A stretch of DNA of 64,000 nucleotides from Anabaena minutissima FACHB-250. Its GTDB lineage: Bacteria; Cyanobacteriota; Cyanobacteriia; Cyanobacteriales; Nostocaceae. How positions within the stretch are numbered: position 1 is the stretch's first letter; each line of letters begins with the position of its first letter. The position numbers and the translations under genes are program-made. The notes beneath the pieces were generated by a model that was not told the origin of the DNA, did no database searches, and worked only from the letters and a program-made list of their open reading frames with translations. The DNA lies in assembly GCF_014697125.1 (NCBI RefSeq), contig NZ_JACJRG010000003.1:124001-188000 (forward strand), in the 5' to 3' direction. Of this stretch, positions 54,936-64,000 are shown piece by piece.

Positions 54936-57900
54936 TTATTTCCTACCTTTATGATTAAGTTTAGCCAGTAATTTATTAAAATCCTTTTGACCAATTTTTG
55001 CCGAAGCAAAATCGGAAGGTGTATAGCTAGTTATATCTGGCGATTGACTGCGACTAATCAGAGATTTTAATGCTTTTACAAAACCTTGTGCTAAATTTTC
55101 TACTGTAGTTTGACGATGTGAATTTTTGCTGTAAGTCCAATCAATTTTTAAGTGATTATTGATAACCAAACAATCAATTTCTAACAAATAATAACGCTTG
55201 GCTTGAGGACTCTGTACTAAACCAATTGGTTCGGAAGCTGGTGCTAAAAGTTGCGATTGGTCAGAAAGAAGATTAAATTGCCCCAAGTAATTAAAACTTA
55301 CTTCGGCTTGTGGTAACTTACTAAATTTTTGGATAATTTCTTCTCTTCCCAGATATAGAAGTAACCCATAGCCAATACCTTGATTGGGAACTAGCCGCAA
55401 TTGTTCTTTAACAGTTTTGAGAATGCCGATTAAGTCAATATTTTTATCCCATCTTAAATAGACAGGAAATACAGATGTAAACCAACCTACAGTACGGGAT
55501 AAATCAACATCTGTAAATAATGTTTCTCGTCCGTGACCTTCCAAATCAATTAATAAAGAATTTTCTTCAGTCCAGTTAGCAAAAGTTTGAGCTAATGCTG
55601 TCAACAACACTTCATTAATTTGGGTGCGATAAGCTGAAGGAATATCATGGAGTAAAGCTTGAGTTTCTGATCTGCTCAAAGTAATTGATACTTTATTAGC
55701 AGATTCTACAATATTATCTCCGTTGTCAAAATCAACTGGCAAAGAAGTAATCCGTTTTTGACTTTCTCTTAGCCAATATTCTCTTTCTGATGCAATTTGT
55801 AGTGATTGAGCATAATTTACTAATCGCTGTGTCCATTCTTTATACGAAGTAGTTTTTGTGGGCAACTTAATTGTTTTCCCCTGGCTCAATTGAGTGTAAG
55901 CTGTTTGGAAGTCTTCTAATAAAATTCGCCAAGAAACACCATCAACTAGCAAGTGATGAATGACAAACAGTAAACGGTTAGGTTGGTCTTGACCTAAGTT
56001 AAATAGAGCAACCTTCATTAAAGGCGGTTTAGCTAAGTCGAGACTGGCTTGTAATTTTTCGGCGATCGCAGTAATTTGCGATCGCTGCTCTATTTGTGAT
56101 AACGCTGTTAAGTCAACTTGCACAACTTCTGTTATCACATCGTCACCAGCATTCACCTGTTGCCAACCAGCATTTGTTTTTGTAAATCTGATTCTCAAAG
56201 CATCATGATGGACAATCAATTGCTGTACAACTTGCCGCAGATACTCAGGATTAATAACTTCTCTGACTATTAATAAATTAGCTTGGTTATAGTGATGTGG
56301 TTGAGAGAAATTTTCTGCAAAAAACCAGTGTTGAATTGGTGTTAGTGGTAAATCACCTGTAACTAAACCCTGTTCGGCTTGTACTATTGGGTGCGTACCA
56401 ACAACTGTTGCTAATTCGGCAATTGTTTGGTTTTGAAATAGTTGCTTAGGTGTTAATTGTAAACCTTGTTGATTAGCTTTAGCAACGACTTGAATACTCA
56501 GAATTGAATCGCCGCCCAAGTCGAAAAAATTATCATAAATACCTATATCTCGGATACCCAATACCTCAGCCCAGATTTGTACTAATTGAGATTCTACTGG
56601 GTTTTGTGCAGGGACAAATTTTGCAGTTATTTCTTCTCTATTAATTTCAGGTATTGGTAATGCTCGCCGATCTAATTTACCATTGGGTGTAGTTGGCAAA
56701 GCATCCAAAATGACAAAGGCAGATGGAACCATGTAATTAGGCAAATTTTGCTTAATTAATTGTCGCAGTTCCTGAATGGATAGATTTGATTTTTCAACGG
56801 GAACAGCATAAGCGACTAAGCGTTTTTTACCAGGTTCATCTTCTCGCACAATTACTACATTTTCTTTTACTTTTGGATGACTAGCTAAAATCGTCTCTAT
56901 TTCTGGTAATTCAATTCTGTAACCTCTAATTTTTACTTGATTGTCAATTCTTCCTAAAAATTCTATTTCTCCATTCAGTAAATAACGGGCTAAATCTCCA
57001 GTTTTATATAACCTTGCGCCTGGTTGATGACTAAAAGGATGGGAAATAAATTTTTCGGTTGTTAATTCAGAACGATGTAAATAACCTTGAGCTAAACCAG
57101 CACCACCAATATATAATTCACCGGGTACGCCGATGGGTACAGGTTGTAAATGAGAGTCTAAAATATAAAGTTGAGTATTAGCAAAAGGGCGACCGATGGG
57201 TACTAGGCACTCTGTTGGTAAATCTTGTGTAGTTTCAAAATAGCAACTGTCAATTGTGGCTTCTGTTACTCCAAAAGAATTAATCAGCCTGGTTTGAGAA
57301 CCACAATAACTGCGGAACTGATTGTATTCTGAACCATACCAACTATCAGAACCACAAATGAGCAACCGCATAAAATCGAGGTGCTGTCCGCTTTGTGCCA
57401 AATATTGCATCAAGTTACGCAACACAGCCGGCACAAATTCGGCACAGTCTACTTTCTCCTGAAGCATCAACTCGTAAAGTTTTTGCGGTTCGAGTAGAAA
57501 ATCACGAGGACATAAAACCAATTTCCCCCCAGAACATAAGGCCCTAATTAAATCGCCCGTGCAGACATCAAAAGCAAAACTAGCCATCTGTAAGTGACTA
57601 GTGACTGTACACAATTGATATGCTTCCTTCCAAGCAAAAAAGGCATTGACTAAGTTGTGATGTTGTACCATCACCCCCTTAGCTTTACCTGTAGAACCGG
57701 AGGTATAAATTACATAAGCTAAGTCACAGGGATGAACAGATGGAAGTTCTGCGGTGACAGGTGGCCAATCTGCATCTAAACATAATACTTGTAGACTATG
57801 GGCAGGAAGAATATTTACTAGCTTGGTTTGAGTCAACAATACCTGTGCTTGCGCGTCTTCCAGCATGAAGGCTAAACGCTCCCCAGGATAAGCAGGATCT

Positions 57901-59567
57901 AAGGGGATGTATGCACCACCAGCTTTGAGGACTGCTAAGGGCGCAATTACCATATCTAAAGAACGCTCTACGCATATCCCCACTAATACTCCAGGTGCAA
58001 CTCCCATTGTTATTAGTTTTTCGGCCAGTTGGTTGGCTTTTTTATTTAGTTGGTTATAAGTTAATTGTTCTTGGCCAAAAACTACAGCAATAGCATCTGG
58101 TGTTTTGACAGCTTGCTCGGCAAATATGTGATGTATTCTAGAAAATTCTGGGTAATGAGTGTAGATACTATTCCATTCAAATAATAGTTGATGTTTTTCA
58201 GCGTCAGTGAATAATGGTAACTCTGAAATTTTGGCTTTGGGATTAGCAACAATGCCATAAAGCAAAGTTTGAAAATGTTCCACTATCCGAACAATAGTTC
58301 CAGCTTCAAATAACTCGTTACTATACTCAATTGCTCCTGCCAGCCCTTTTTTTCCTATATATATATCTAGGCTCAAATCAAATTGAGTTGTGCCACGTTC
58401 TACTTCAATAGGTGTTAAGGTCAAATCCCCTATCTGCAAAGTTGGTATTGGGAGATTGTGCAGACCAAACCAAACTTGAAATAATGGATTCCGGCTTAAA
58501 TCTCGTTCTGGTTGTAGTTCATCTACTAACTTTTCAAAAGGCAAATCTTGATGAGCATAAGCGGCTAAAGTCATGTCCCGGACTTGACTTAGTAATTCAC
58601 TAAAGCTGGGATTGCCATGAATTTGGGTACGCAAGGCTAAGGAGTTGACAAATAAGCCAATAATGCCTTCACTTTCAGCCCAATTACGATTAGCGATCGC
58701 CGAACCAACTACAATATCATCCTGTCCTGTATAACGATGCAGCAAGGTATTAAATGCTGTCAGCAAGGTCATAAACAAAGTTACGCCTGCTTTTTGGCTA
58801 AAAGTCTCTAATGCTGTGGTTAAATCTTGGGGAATTTGCCAAGAGTAAGTTTTACCCTGAAATGTTTGCAGTGCTGAACGTGGTCTATCTGTGGGCAACT
58901 GTAATGTAGAAATGCCATCAAGTTGCTGTTTCCAGTAAGCTAATTGCTTCTCTAATACTTCTCCTTGTAACCATTCTTGCTGCCAAACACTATAGTCAGC
59001 GTATTGCAGTGGTAATTCTGGCAGTGAAGAAGGTTGACCATTACACAACTCTGTATATATTGCCGCCAATTCCCTCAGTAATATTCCTATAGACCAACCA
59101 TCAAAAATAGTGTGGTGGATAGTTAGCAGTAGTATATGCTCTTGCTCACTCAGACAAAGTAGTGTTACCCGTAGTAAAGGAAATTCTGACAATACAAATG
59201 GTTTTTGTGCTTCCTGTGTAGCTAATTTGTGCGCCTGAATTTCCCGTTCGTCTTTTGGTAAATGCTGCAAATTTACTACTGGTATAGTCAAAGTTACAGT
59301 AGGAGCGATCGCTTGTACAGGTTCTCCGTCTACTGTTGTCAACGCCGTTCGTAAAGCTTCGTGTCGTTCGATGATGGCTTGAAAACTTTGCTCCAGCACA
59401 GTTACATTTACAGATCCACTCAAGCGCACAGCAAAAGCCAAGTTATAAAAAGGGCTACCAGGCTCGAGCTGATCTAAAAACCACAGCCGTTTTTGTCCAA
59501 AAGATGCTGGAAAAACATAGACTTCTGTTTCTTGTTCAGGGAAAACTTCTAGTGTCATGATGATCAC
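54936..59567 (-). CDS. NRPS: C-A(Orn-like code)-PCP-E
   Basis: 1543 residues. C (HHTIFDGWS near 155), A (YTSGSTGKAKG near 626; code D-V-G-E-L-C-S-I-D-K, nearest to Orn), PCP of the GGDS type (LGGDSILSIQ near 1017) and an epimerisation domain (HHLLVDGVSW near 1207, EGHGRE, FNYLGQF). It would add an amino acid and turn it to the D form; the next protein starts with a matching DCL condensation domain. The start is a GTG at 59567 that overlaps the previous stop by 4 bp (GTGA), or the ATG at 59558. The A-domain core is a near-identical copy of that in the next gene. Confidence 0.93.
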   Translation of the reverse strand: MIIMTLEVFPEQETEVYVFPASFGQKRLWFLDQLEPGSPFYNLAFAVRLSGSVNVTVLEQSFQAIIERHEALRTALTTVDGEPVQAIAPTVTLTIPVVNLQHLPKDEREIQAHKLATQEAQKPFVLSEFPLLRVTLLCLSEQEHILLLTIHHTIFDGWSIGILLRELAAIYTELCNGQPSSLPELPLQYADYSVWQQEWLQGEVLEKQLAYWKQQLDGISTLQLPTDRPRSALQTFQGKTYSWQIPQDLTTALETFSQKAGVTLFMTLLTAFNTLLHRYTGQDDIVVGSAIANRNWAESEGIIGLFVNSLALRTQIHGNPSFSELLSQVRDMTLAAYAHQDLPFEKLVDELQPERDLSRNPLFQVWFGLHNLPIPTLQIGDLTLTPIEVERGTTQFDLSLDIYIGKKGLAGAIEYSNELFEAGTIVRIVEHFQTLLYGIVANPKAKISELPLFTDAEKHQLLFEWNSIYTHYPEFSRIHHIFAEQAVKTPDAIAVVFGQEQLTYNQLNKKANQLAEKLITMGVAPGVLVGICVERSLDMVIAPLAVLKAGGAYIPLDPAYPGERLAFMLEDAQAQVLLTQTKLVNILPAHSLQVLCLDADWPPVTAELPSVHPCDLAYVIYTSGSTGKAKGVMVQHHNLVNAFFAWKEAYQLCTVTSHLQMASFAFDVCTGDLIRALCSGGKLVLCPRDFLLEPQKLYELMLQEKVDCAEFVPAVLRNLMQYLAQSGQHLDFMRLLICGSDSWYGSEYNQFRSYCGSQTRLINSFGVTEATIDSCYFETTQDLPTECLVPIGRPFANTQLYILDSHLQPVPIGVPGELYIGGAGLAQGYLHRSELTTEKFISHPFSHQPGARLYKTGDLARYLLNGEIEFLGRIDNQVKIRGYRIELPEIETILASHPKVKENVVIVREDEPGKKRLVAYAVPVEKSNLSIQELRQLIKQNLPNYMVPSAFVILDALPTTPNGKLDRRALPIPEINREEITAKFVPAQNPVESQLVQIWAEVLGIRDIGIYDNFFDLGGDSILSIQVVAKANQQGLQLTPKQLFQNQTIAELATVVGTHPIVQAEQGLVTGDLPLTPIQHWFFAENFSQPHHYNQANLLIVREVINPEYLRQVVQQLIVHHDALRIRFTKTNAGWQQVNAGDDVITEVVQVDLTALSQIEQRSQITAIAEKLQASLDLAKPPLMKVALFNLGQDQPNRLLFVIHHLLVDGVSWRILLEDFQTAYTQLSQGKTIKLPTKTTSYKEWTQRLVNYAQSLQIASEREYWLRESQKRITSLPVDFDNGDNIVESANKVSITLSRSETQALLHDIPSAYRTQINEVLLTALAQTFANWTEENSLLIDLEGHGRETLFTDVDLSRTVGWFTSVFPVYLRWDKNIDLIGILKTVKEQLRLVPNQGIGYGLLLYLGREEIIQKFSKLPQAEVSFNYLGQFNLLSDQSQLLAPASEPIGLVQSPQAKRYYLLEIDCLVINNHLKIDWTYSKNSHRQTTVENLAQGFVKALKSLISRSQSPDITSYTPSDFASAKIGQKDFNKLLAKLNHKGRK
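56989..58042 (-). repeat. A-domain core, partner copy of 52385-53438
   Basis: Same core as above, within the C-A-PCP-E protein. All specificity residues are identical in the two copies, so both modules should select the same, Orn-like amino acid. The sequences outside (KTGDLARYLLNGE against KTGDLACWLADGN) are clearly different. Confidence 0.85.
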
Positions 59568-62500
59568 GCATCCTTTGATTCAGACTGGAAATTACTTGAA
59601 CCTTGCTGAAGTAATGACAGCTTAACTCGCCGTGTCTCTCTGGCCAGGCGCTGAGGCGCAATGATTGGTTTTTCAACTTTTTGCTCCAAGGCTCTAGTAA
59701 TTTCTTCAGCAAATGCAGCAATAGTTGGTAACTCAAACAAACGATGTATGGCTAATTCCACTTGAAAAGCTTGGCGAGTTTTGGAGATGACTTGAGTTGC
59801 TAACAAAGAGTGACCACCCAACTCAAAGAAGTTGTGGTAAATACCGACTTGTGGCAAACCAAGAACTTCCGCCCAAATTTTGGCTAGTTTCTCCTCTACT
59901 GGAGTTCGTGGTAGTGCGTCTTGTGTATCCGGTTCTACAGCGATCTCCGGTGCAGGTAAAGCCCGCCGATCTAACTTGCCATTAGGAGTTAAAGGTAATG
60001 TATCTAAAAATACATAAGCTGAAGGAATCATATACTGCGGTAGCTTCTGTTGCAGAAAATTTCGCAGGTGTTGGGATGTGGGATGTGTAGAATTAGGGCG
60101 GGAAACAACGTAAGCTATAAGTCGGCGATCGCTTGGTGTATCTTCTCGAACTATAACTACAGCTTGTTGTATCTCTGGAACTTGTTGGATAACAGCTGCT
60201 ATTTCCCCTAACTCAATGCGGAAACCTCTAACTTTCACCTGGTCGTCAATGCGTCCGAGATATTCAATATTTCCATTGCTACGGTAACGGGCCAAATCGC
60301 CAGTTTTATATAATCTTGCTCCCGGTTGATTGCTAAAAGGATGGGGAATAAACTTTTCGTTAGTTAGTTGGGAACGATTGAGATAACCACGAGCTAAACC
60401 TACACCACCAATGTGTAATTCTCCAGGTACACCAATTGGTACAGGCTGTAATTGTTGATCCAAAACGTAAATTTGTGTATTAGCAATGGGGCGACCAATC
60501 GGTACTAACTTCTCTGGAGTATGCTGTTGACACTGCCAAAAAGTAACATCAATAGCTGCTTCTGTCGGCCCATAAAGATTATACAATTCAACTTTCGGCA
60601 CGTGTGCAAAGAATTTCTCTTGCAATTCAAAAGGCAAAGCTTCCCCGCTACAAATCACCCGCTTGAGGTGTTGACAATTTTCTAATCCGACCTCATTCAA
60701 TAATACTTGCAGCATTGAAGGAACAAAATGTACTGTAGTGATTTGCTGCTGTTGTATCAGCTTGACTAAATAAGCTCTATCTTGATGTCCTCCGGGTTGA
60801 GCCACAACTAAACTAGCTCCAGTCATGAGCGGCCAGAAAAATTCCCAAACAGAAACATCAAAGCTAAAAGGAGTTTTTTGTAAAACTCGATCAGCCGCAG
60901 TTAACTTATAGGTGTCCTGCATCCACAATAAACGATTGCAGATACCTTGATGGGTATTCATTGCGCCTTTAGGTTGACCTGTAGAGCCAGAAGTATAAAT
61001 TACATAAGCTAGGTTATGAGAGTTGAGATTACAGGTAAGATTTTCTGAGTTTTGTTCAGCGATTTTGTTCCAATCACTATCTAAGCAAATTACCTGAGCT
61101 TTATGGGGGGGAATATTTTCAATTAGGTGCTGCTGAGATAACAGAATTGGGGTTTGGGAGTCTTCCAACATGAAAGCCAAGCGTTCCCCTGGATAGTTTG
61201 GATCTAGAGGTACATAAGCACCACCAGCTTTGAGAATACTCAACAGCCCAATAACCATTTCTAAAGAACGCTCAACACAAATTCCCACCAATACTTCTGG
61301 TTCTACTCCTAGCGTTTGCAAATAGTGTGCTAGTTGATTTGCTCTCGCGTTGAGTTCCTGATAAGTTAATTGCTCATCTTCAAATACTACTGCTACTGCA
61401 TCAGGTGTACGTTCTACTTGTGCTTCAAACCACTGATGGAGAAACTTTTCTAAAGGATAGTCAACCTTGGTATTATTCCACTCTACTAATTGCTGATGTA
61501 ACTCATCTGCATTTAAAAGTGGTAATTCTAGTAACTTGGCTTGAGGATTAGCAACAATTCCGTTTAATAATATCTGCAAATGCTCTGCCATCCTGCCTAT
61601 AGTTTCAGGCTCAAATAAATCGCTATTATATTGAATTTCTCCCACCAAACCCGTCAAAGTTTCTTTCATATCCAGTGTTAAATCGAACTTGGCGGTGTTA
61701 TTGCTGGTTTCTAGGTGAGATACTATCAAATCTGCTAACTCTAATTGTGAGGTTTGGGCATTTTGCAGTACAAACATCACCTGAAATAAAGGCGTGTGGC
61801 TTAAGTTACGCTCTGGTTGCAGTTTCTCTACTAGTTGTTCAAAGGGCAAATCTTGATGAGCATACGCGCTTAAAGCTACTTCTTTTACTTGAGCAAGCAG
61901 TTCTATAAAGCTGGGATTACCAGATAAATCACTACGCAAAACTAAATTATTAACAAATAAGCCAATTAATCCTTCTATTTGTTTGTGGTGTCGATTGGCA
62001 ATAGGAGAACCAACTATAATATCAGTGCTGTTAGTGTAGCGATATAACAGGGTTTTGAAGGCTGCTAACAAGGTCATAAACAAGGTGCTTCCTTGTTGCC
62101 GACTTAATCTTTTAAGTCCTAAAGATAGCTCAGATGATAACTGAAAACTATGACTAGCTCCTTTGAATGATTGAGTTGCGGGTCGTAGGTGGTCTGTTGG
62201 TAGTTCTAGAAGTGTTGGCGCATCGGCTAATTTATCCTGCCAATATTTCAGATGGGATTCTAATACTTCTGTGGTTAACCATTGTCGTTGCCAAGCTGCA
62301 AAGTCTGTGTATTGTATTGGTAGGTCTGTCAAGGGTGAGATTTGACCTTTGCTAAAGGCTTGGTAAAGCTCTCCTAATTCTCGGATTAGTATTTCTATCG
62401 ACCATCCATCAGACACGATATGGTGCATAGTAAATAGCACTACATATTCCTGTTTTCCTAAATACAGTAATTTAACTCTTAATAAGGTGTCTTTTTCCAG

Positions 62501-64000
62501 ATCAAAGGAATTTTGAGCCTCTATCTGGATGATATCTCTAACGTTGGTTTCTCTTTGGGTAGTTGATAATTCGGAAAGGTCAATTACTGGCAATTGTAAT
62601 GTTTTTTCTGGTGAAATGACGACTAAAGGTTGTCCTTCCAGTGATTGAAAGTTGGTTCTTAAGGCTTCATGTCTTCGGAGAATTTCATTAAAACTCTGTT
62701 CTAATGCTGCTAAATTTAATTGTCCCTGTAAGCGGATGGCGGCGAAAATGTTGTAGAAGGGGCTATCGGGTTGTAACTGTGTCAAAAACCATAATCTTTG
62801 TTGAGAAAAAGATAATGGTAAGTTTTCTGACCGGCAAATGGGATTAATGGGTGGTATTTCTAATAATAAACCTGCTTGGGTAGCAGTTTCTATGGCTTGA
62901 GCGAGTCCAGCTATAGTAGGCTGGGCAAACAAGCACCGCAAAGGAAGTTCTACTTTAAATACTTGCTGTATCCGTGAAATTATGCGAGTTGCTAGTAGAG
63001 AATGTCCACCCAACTCAAAGAAGTTATCGTGAATACCGACTTTGTTAATGCTAAGTACCTCCATCCAAATTTCAGCCAGTTGATGTTCTACGGGAGTGGA
63101 AGCAGCGACAAAATTAGCTGATTGTATAAGTTGTGTATGGTCAGGTTCTGGTAGCGATCGCCTATCTATTTTGCCATTTGGTGTTAATGGTAGCGTCTCT
63201 AAAATCACCAAGGCAGAAGGTATCATGTAGCCCGGTAGTTTCGATTCTAGAAAACGACGTAATTCTGCAATTGTTAATGAATTTTCTGGTTGTAAAGTAA
63301 TATAAGCTACTAAATTTTTATTCCCTGGTACATTTTCTCTGAGAACAACTACTGTCGTATGTACTGATGGATATTGACTGATGGCAGCTTCAATTTCTGC
63401 CAATTCAATGCGAAAACCGCGCAGTTTTACTTGATAGTCAATGCGTCCGATGTATTCAATATCTCCGTTTGGTAAATAACGTGCTAAATCACCTGTTTTA
63501 TATAATTTTTCTCCTGGTTGATGAGTAAAAGGGTTAGGAATAAATTTTTCTTTAGTTAATTCCGGTTGGTTAAAATAACCTCGTGCAACACCAGCACCAC
63601 CAATATATATTTCTCCAGCAACGCCTACGGGTACAGGTTGTAAATATTTATCTAAAATATATATTTGGGTATTAGCCAGAGGACGACCTATAGTAATGGT
63701 TTGTTTAGTATCTTTAATTTGATGAATTGTAGACCAAATAGTTGTTTCTGTTGGTCCGTATAAATTCCAAATTTCCCTGCATCTTGAGAATAATTGATCA
63801 GCTAAATTTTGAGGTAAGGCTTCCCCACCACAAAGGACTTTTAATTGTGATTTACCTTGCCAACCTGCATCTAATAACATTTGCCAAGTTGCAGGGGTAG
63901 CTTGCATAACAGTTGTAGGGCTATTATTTAATAGTTGTAATAACTGTATGCCGTCTGTTGCTACTTCTCGACTAACTAAATTTAATTTCGCTCCTGTGAT
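59564..64000 (-). CDS. NRPS, N-terminal part beyond window: (A, Gly-like code)-PCP-C-A(Ser code)-PCP
   Basis: The frame is open to the right edge, so the true start lies outside; the Met at 63907 is internal. The visible part is the second half of an A domain (VMQATPATW, CGGEAL, YGPTETTIW; the readable code positions Q-L-G-L-I-W-K suit Gly, but the first three are outside), PCP (LGGHSLLATR near 63000), C (HHIVSDGWS near 62420), A (YTSGSTGQPKG near 60985; code D-V-W-H-I-S-L-I-D-K, Ser), and PCP (LGGHSLLATQ near 59800). It overlaps the next gene by 4 bp. The Ser A domain is about 90% like the Ser A domain of the 3039-residue protein. Confidence 0.92.
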   Translation of the reverse strand: MTGAKLNLVSREVATDGIQLLQLLNNSPTTVMQATPATWQMLLDAGWQGKSQLKVLCGGEALPQNLADQLFSRCREIWNLYGPTETTIWSTIHQIKDTKQTITIGRPLANTQIYILDKYLQPVPVGVAGEIYIGGAGVARGYFNQPELTKEKFIPNPFTHQPGEKLYKTGDLARYLPNGDIEYIGRIDYQVKLRGFRIELAEIEAAISQYPSVHTTVVVLRENVPGNKNLVAYITLQPENSLTIAELRRFLESKLPGYMIPSALVILETLPLTPNGKIDRRSLPEPDHTQLIQSANFVAASTPVEHQLAEIWMEVLSINKVGIHDNFFELGGHSLLATRIISRIQQVFKVELPLRCLFAQPTIAGLAQAIETATQAGLLLEIPPINPICRSENLPLSFSQQRLWFLTQLQPDSPFYNIFAAIRLQGQLNLAALEQSFNEILRRHEALRTNFQSLEGQPLVVISPEKTLQLPVIDLSELSTTQRETNVRDIIQIEAQNSFDLEKDTLLRVKLLYLGKQEYVVLFTMHHIVSDGWSIEILIRELGELYQAFSKGQISPLTDLPIQYTDFAAWQRQWLTTEVLESHLKYWQDKLADAPTLLELPTDHLRPATQSFKGASHSFQLSSELSLGLKRLSRQQGSTLFMTLLAAFKTLLYRYTNSTDIIVGSPIANRHHKQIEGLIGLFVNNLVLRSDLSGNPSFIELLAQVKEVALSAYAHQDLPFEQLVEKLQPERNLSHTPLFQVMFVLQNAQTSQLELADLIVSHLETSNNTAKFDLTLDMKETLTGLVGEIQYNSDLFEPETIGRMAEHLQILLNGIVANPQAKLLELPLLNADELHQQLVEWNNTKVDYPLEKFLHQWFEAQVERTPDAVAVVFEDEQLTYQELNARANQLAHYLQTLGVEPEVLVGICVERSLEMVIGLLSILKAGGAYVPLDPNYPGERLAFMLEDSQTPILLSQQHLIENIPPHKAQVICLDSDWNKIAEQNSENLTCNLNSHNLAYVIYTSGSTGQPKGAMNTHQGICNRLLWMQDTYKLTAADRVLQKTPFSFDVSVWEFFWPLMTGASLVVAQPGGHQDRAYLVKLIQQQQITTVHFVPSMLQVLLNEVGLENCQHLKRVICSGEALPFELQEKFFAHVPKVELYNLYGPTEAAIDVTFWQCQQHTPEKLVPIGRPIANTQIYVLDQQLQPVPIGVPGELHIGGVGLARGYLNRSQLTNEKFIPHPFSNQPGARLYKTGDLARYRSNGNIEYLGRIDDQVKVRGFRIELGEIAAVIQQVPEIQQAVVIVREDTPSDRRLIAYVVSRPNSTHPTSQHLRNFLQQKLPQYMIPSAYVFLDTLPLTPNGKLDRRALPAPEIAVEPDTQDALPRTPVEEKLAKIWAEVLGLPQVGIYHNFFELGGHSLLATQVISKTRQAFQVELAIHRLFELPTIAAFAEEITRALEQKVEKPIIAPQRLARETRRVKLSLLQQGSSNFQSESKDA

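Noticed and set aside
59564..63907. Start codon at 63907 for the right-most NRPS gene
   Set aside because: The frame is open to 64000 and the Met lies in the middle of an A domain, so the gene begins outside the window.
30450..64000. Microcystin, anabaenopeptin or cyanopeptolin cluster
   Set aside because: No PKS parts, Adda-type genes, ureido-forming module or Ahp-type module are seen. Paired TauD/I modules and Asp/Orn/Ser codes do not fit these products.
1..64000. tRNA, rRNA or known riboswitch genes
   Set aside because: Scanning the intergenic regions by eye found no cloverleaf with a T-loop GTTCRA motif, no rRNA and no riboswitch core I could recognise.

Overview
The window comes from a filamentous, heterocyst-type cyanobacterium of the Nostoc/Anabaena kind. 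The basis is the very frequent HIP1 octamer gcgatcgc, AT-rich intergenic DNA full of short palindromes and 21-30 nt dispersed repeats, Nostocales-type hypothetical families (DUF1838, DUF6335, Lin0512) and large modular NRPS genes.

Positions 1-20 kb are ordinary chromosome in short, mixed-strand transcription units. They hold a glycogen debranching enzyme (cut by the left edge), a chlorite-dismutase-like haem protein, two SnoaL/NTF2-fold proteins, two cupins, an exported MsrB, an aquaporin-family channel, an SDR dehydrogenase, a DM13 lipoprotein, a VOC protein, a YdcF-type protein, an EEP-family phosphodiesterase, a pentapeptide-repeat protein, a ParDE-like toxin-antitoxin pair, an AbrB-type membrane protein, a membrane desaturase and TruB. 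A 38-residue membrane peptide gene at 16286-16402 is too short for routine gene calling.

Positions 20-28 kb hold an EamA transporter followed by a likely stress-protection island: Mn-catalase, cupin, Zn-dependent alcohol dehydrogenase, an exported coil-rich protein, an SRPBCC protein, a DJ-1/PfpI protein with a helical-bundle tail, a DUF2267 protein and a divergent DUF6335 protein.

Positions 28.2-30.2 kb are a junction of mobile DNA: a 180-bp inverted-repeat element, a decayed IS5-like element and a complete-looking second IS inserted into it.

From 30450 to the right edge, everything on the minus strand is one compact NRPS operon that continues past 64000. In transcription order it encodes (A)-PCP-C-A-PCP; C-A-PCP-E; C-A(nMT)-PCP-C-A-PCP-C; a TauD/SyrP-like Fe(II)/2-oxoglutarate dioxygenase; I-A-PCP; C-A(nMT)-PCP-C-TauD; and I-A-PCP-TE. 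'I' marks a condensation-fold domain whose HHxxxDG motif is replaced by LPA(L/I)C(G/A)D. Specificity residues read by eye give Gly?, Ser, an Orn-like residue (epimerised), an Orn-like residue (N-methylated), Ser, Asn/Asp, Thr (N-methylated) and Asp. The two C / TauD / I-A-PCP blocks look like paired beta-hydroxy-Asp (or Asn) stations of the kind known from siderophore synthetases. My main hypothesis is therefore a beta-hydroxyaspartate lipopeptide or peptide metallophore. In one block the hydroxylase is a free protein; in the other it is fused to the upstream NRPS. The operon also carries a near-identical duplicated A-domain core and three in-frame insertions of short dispersed repeats.
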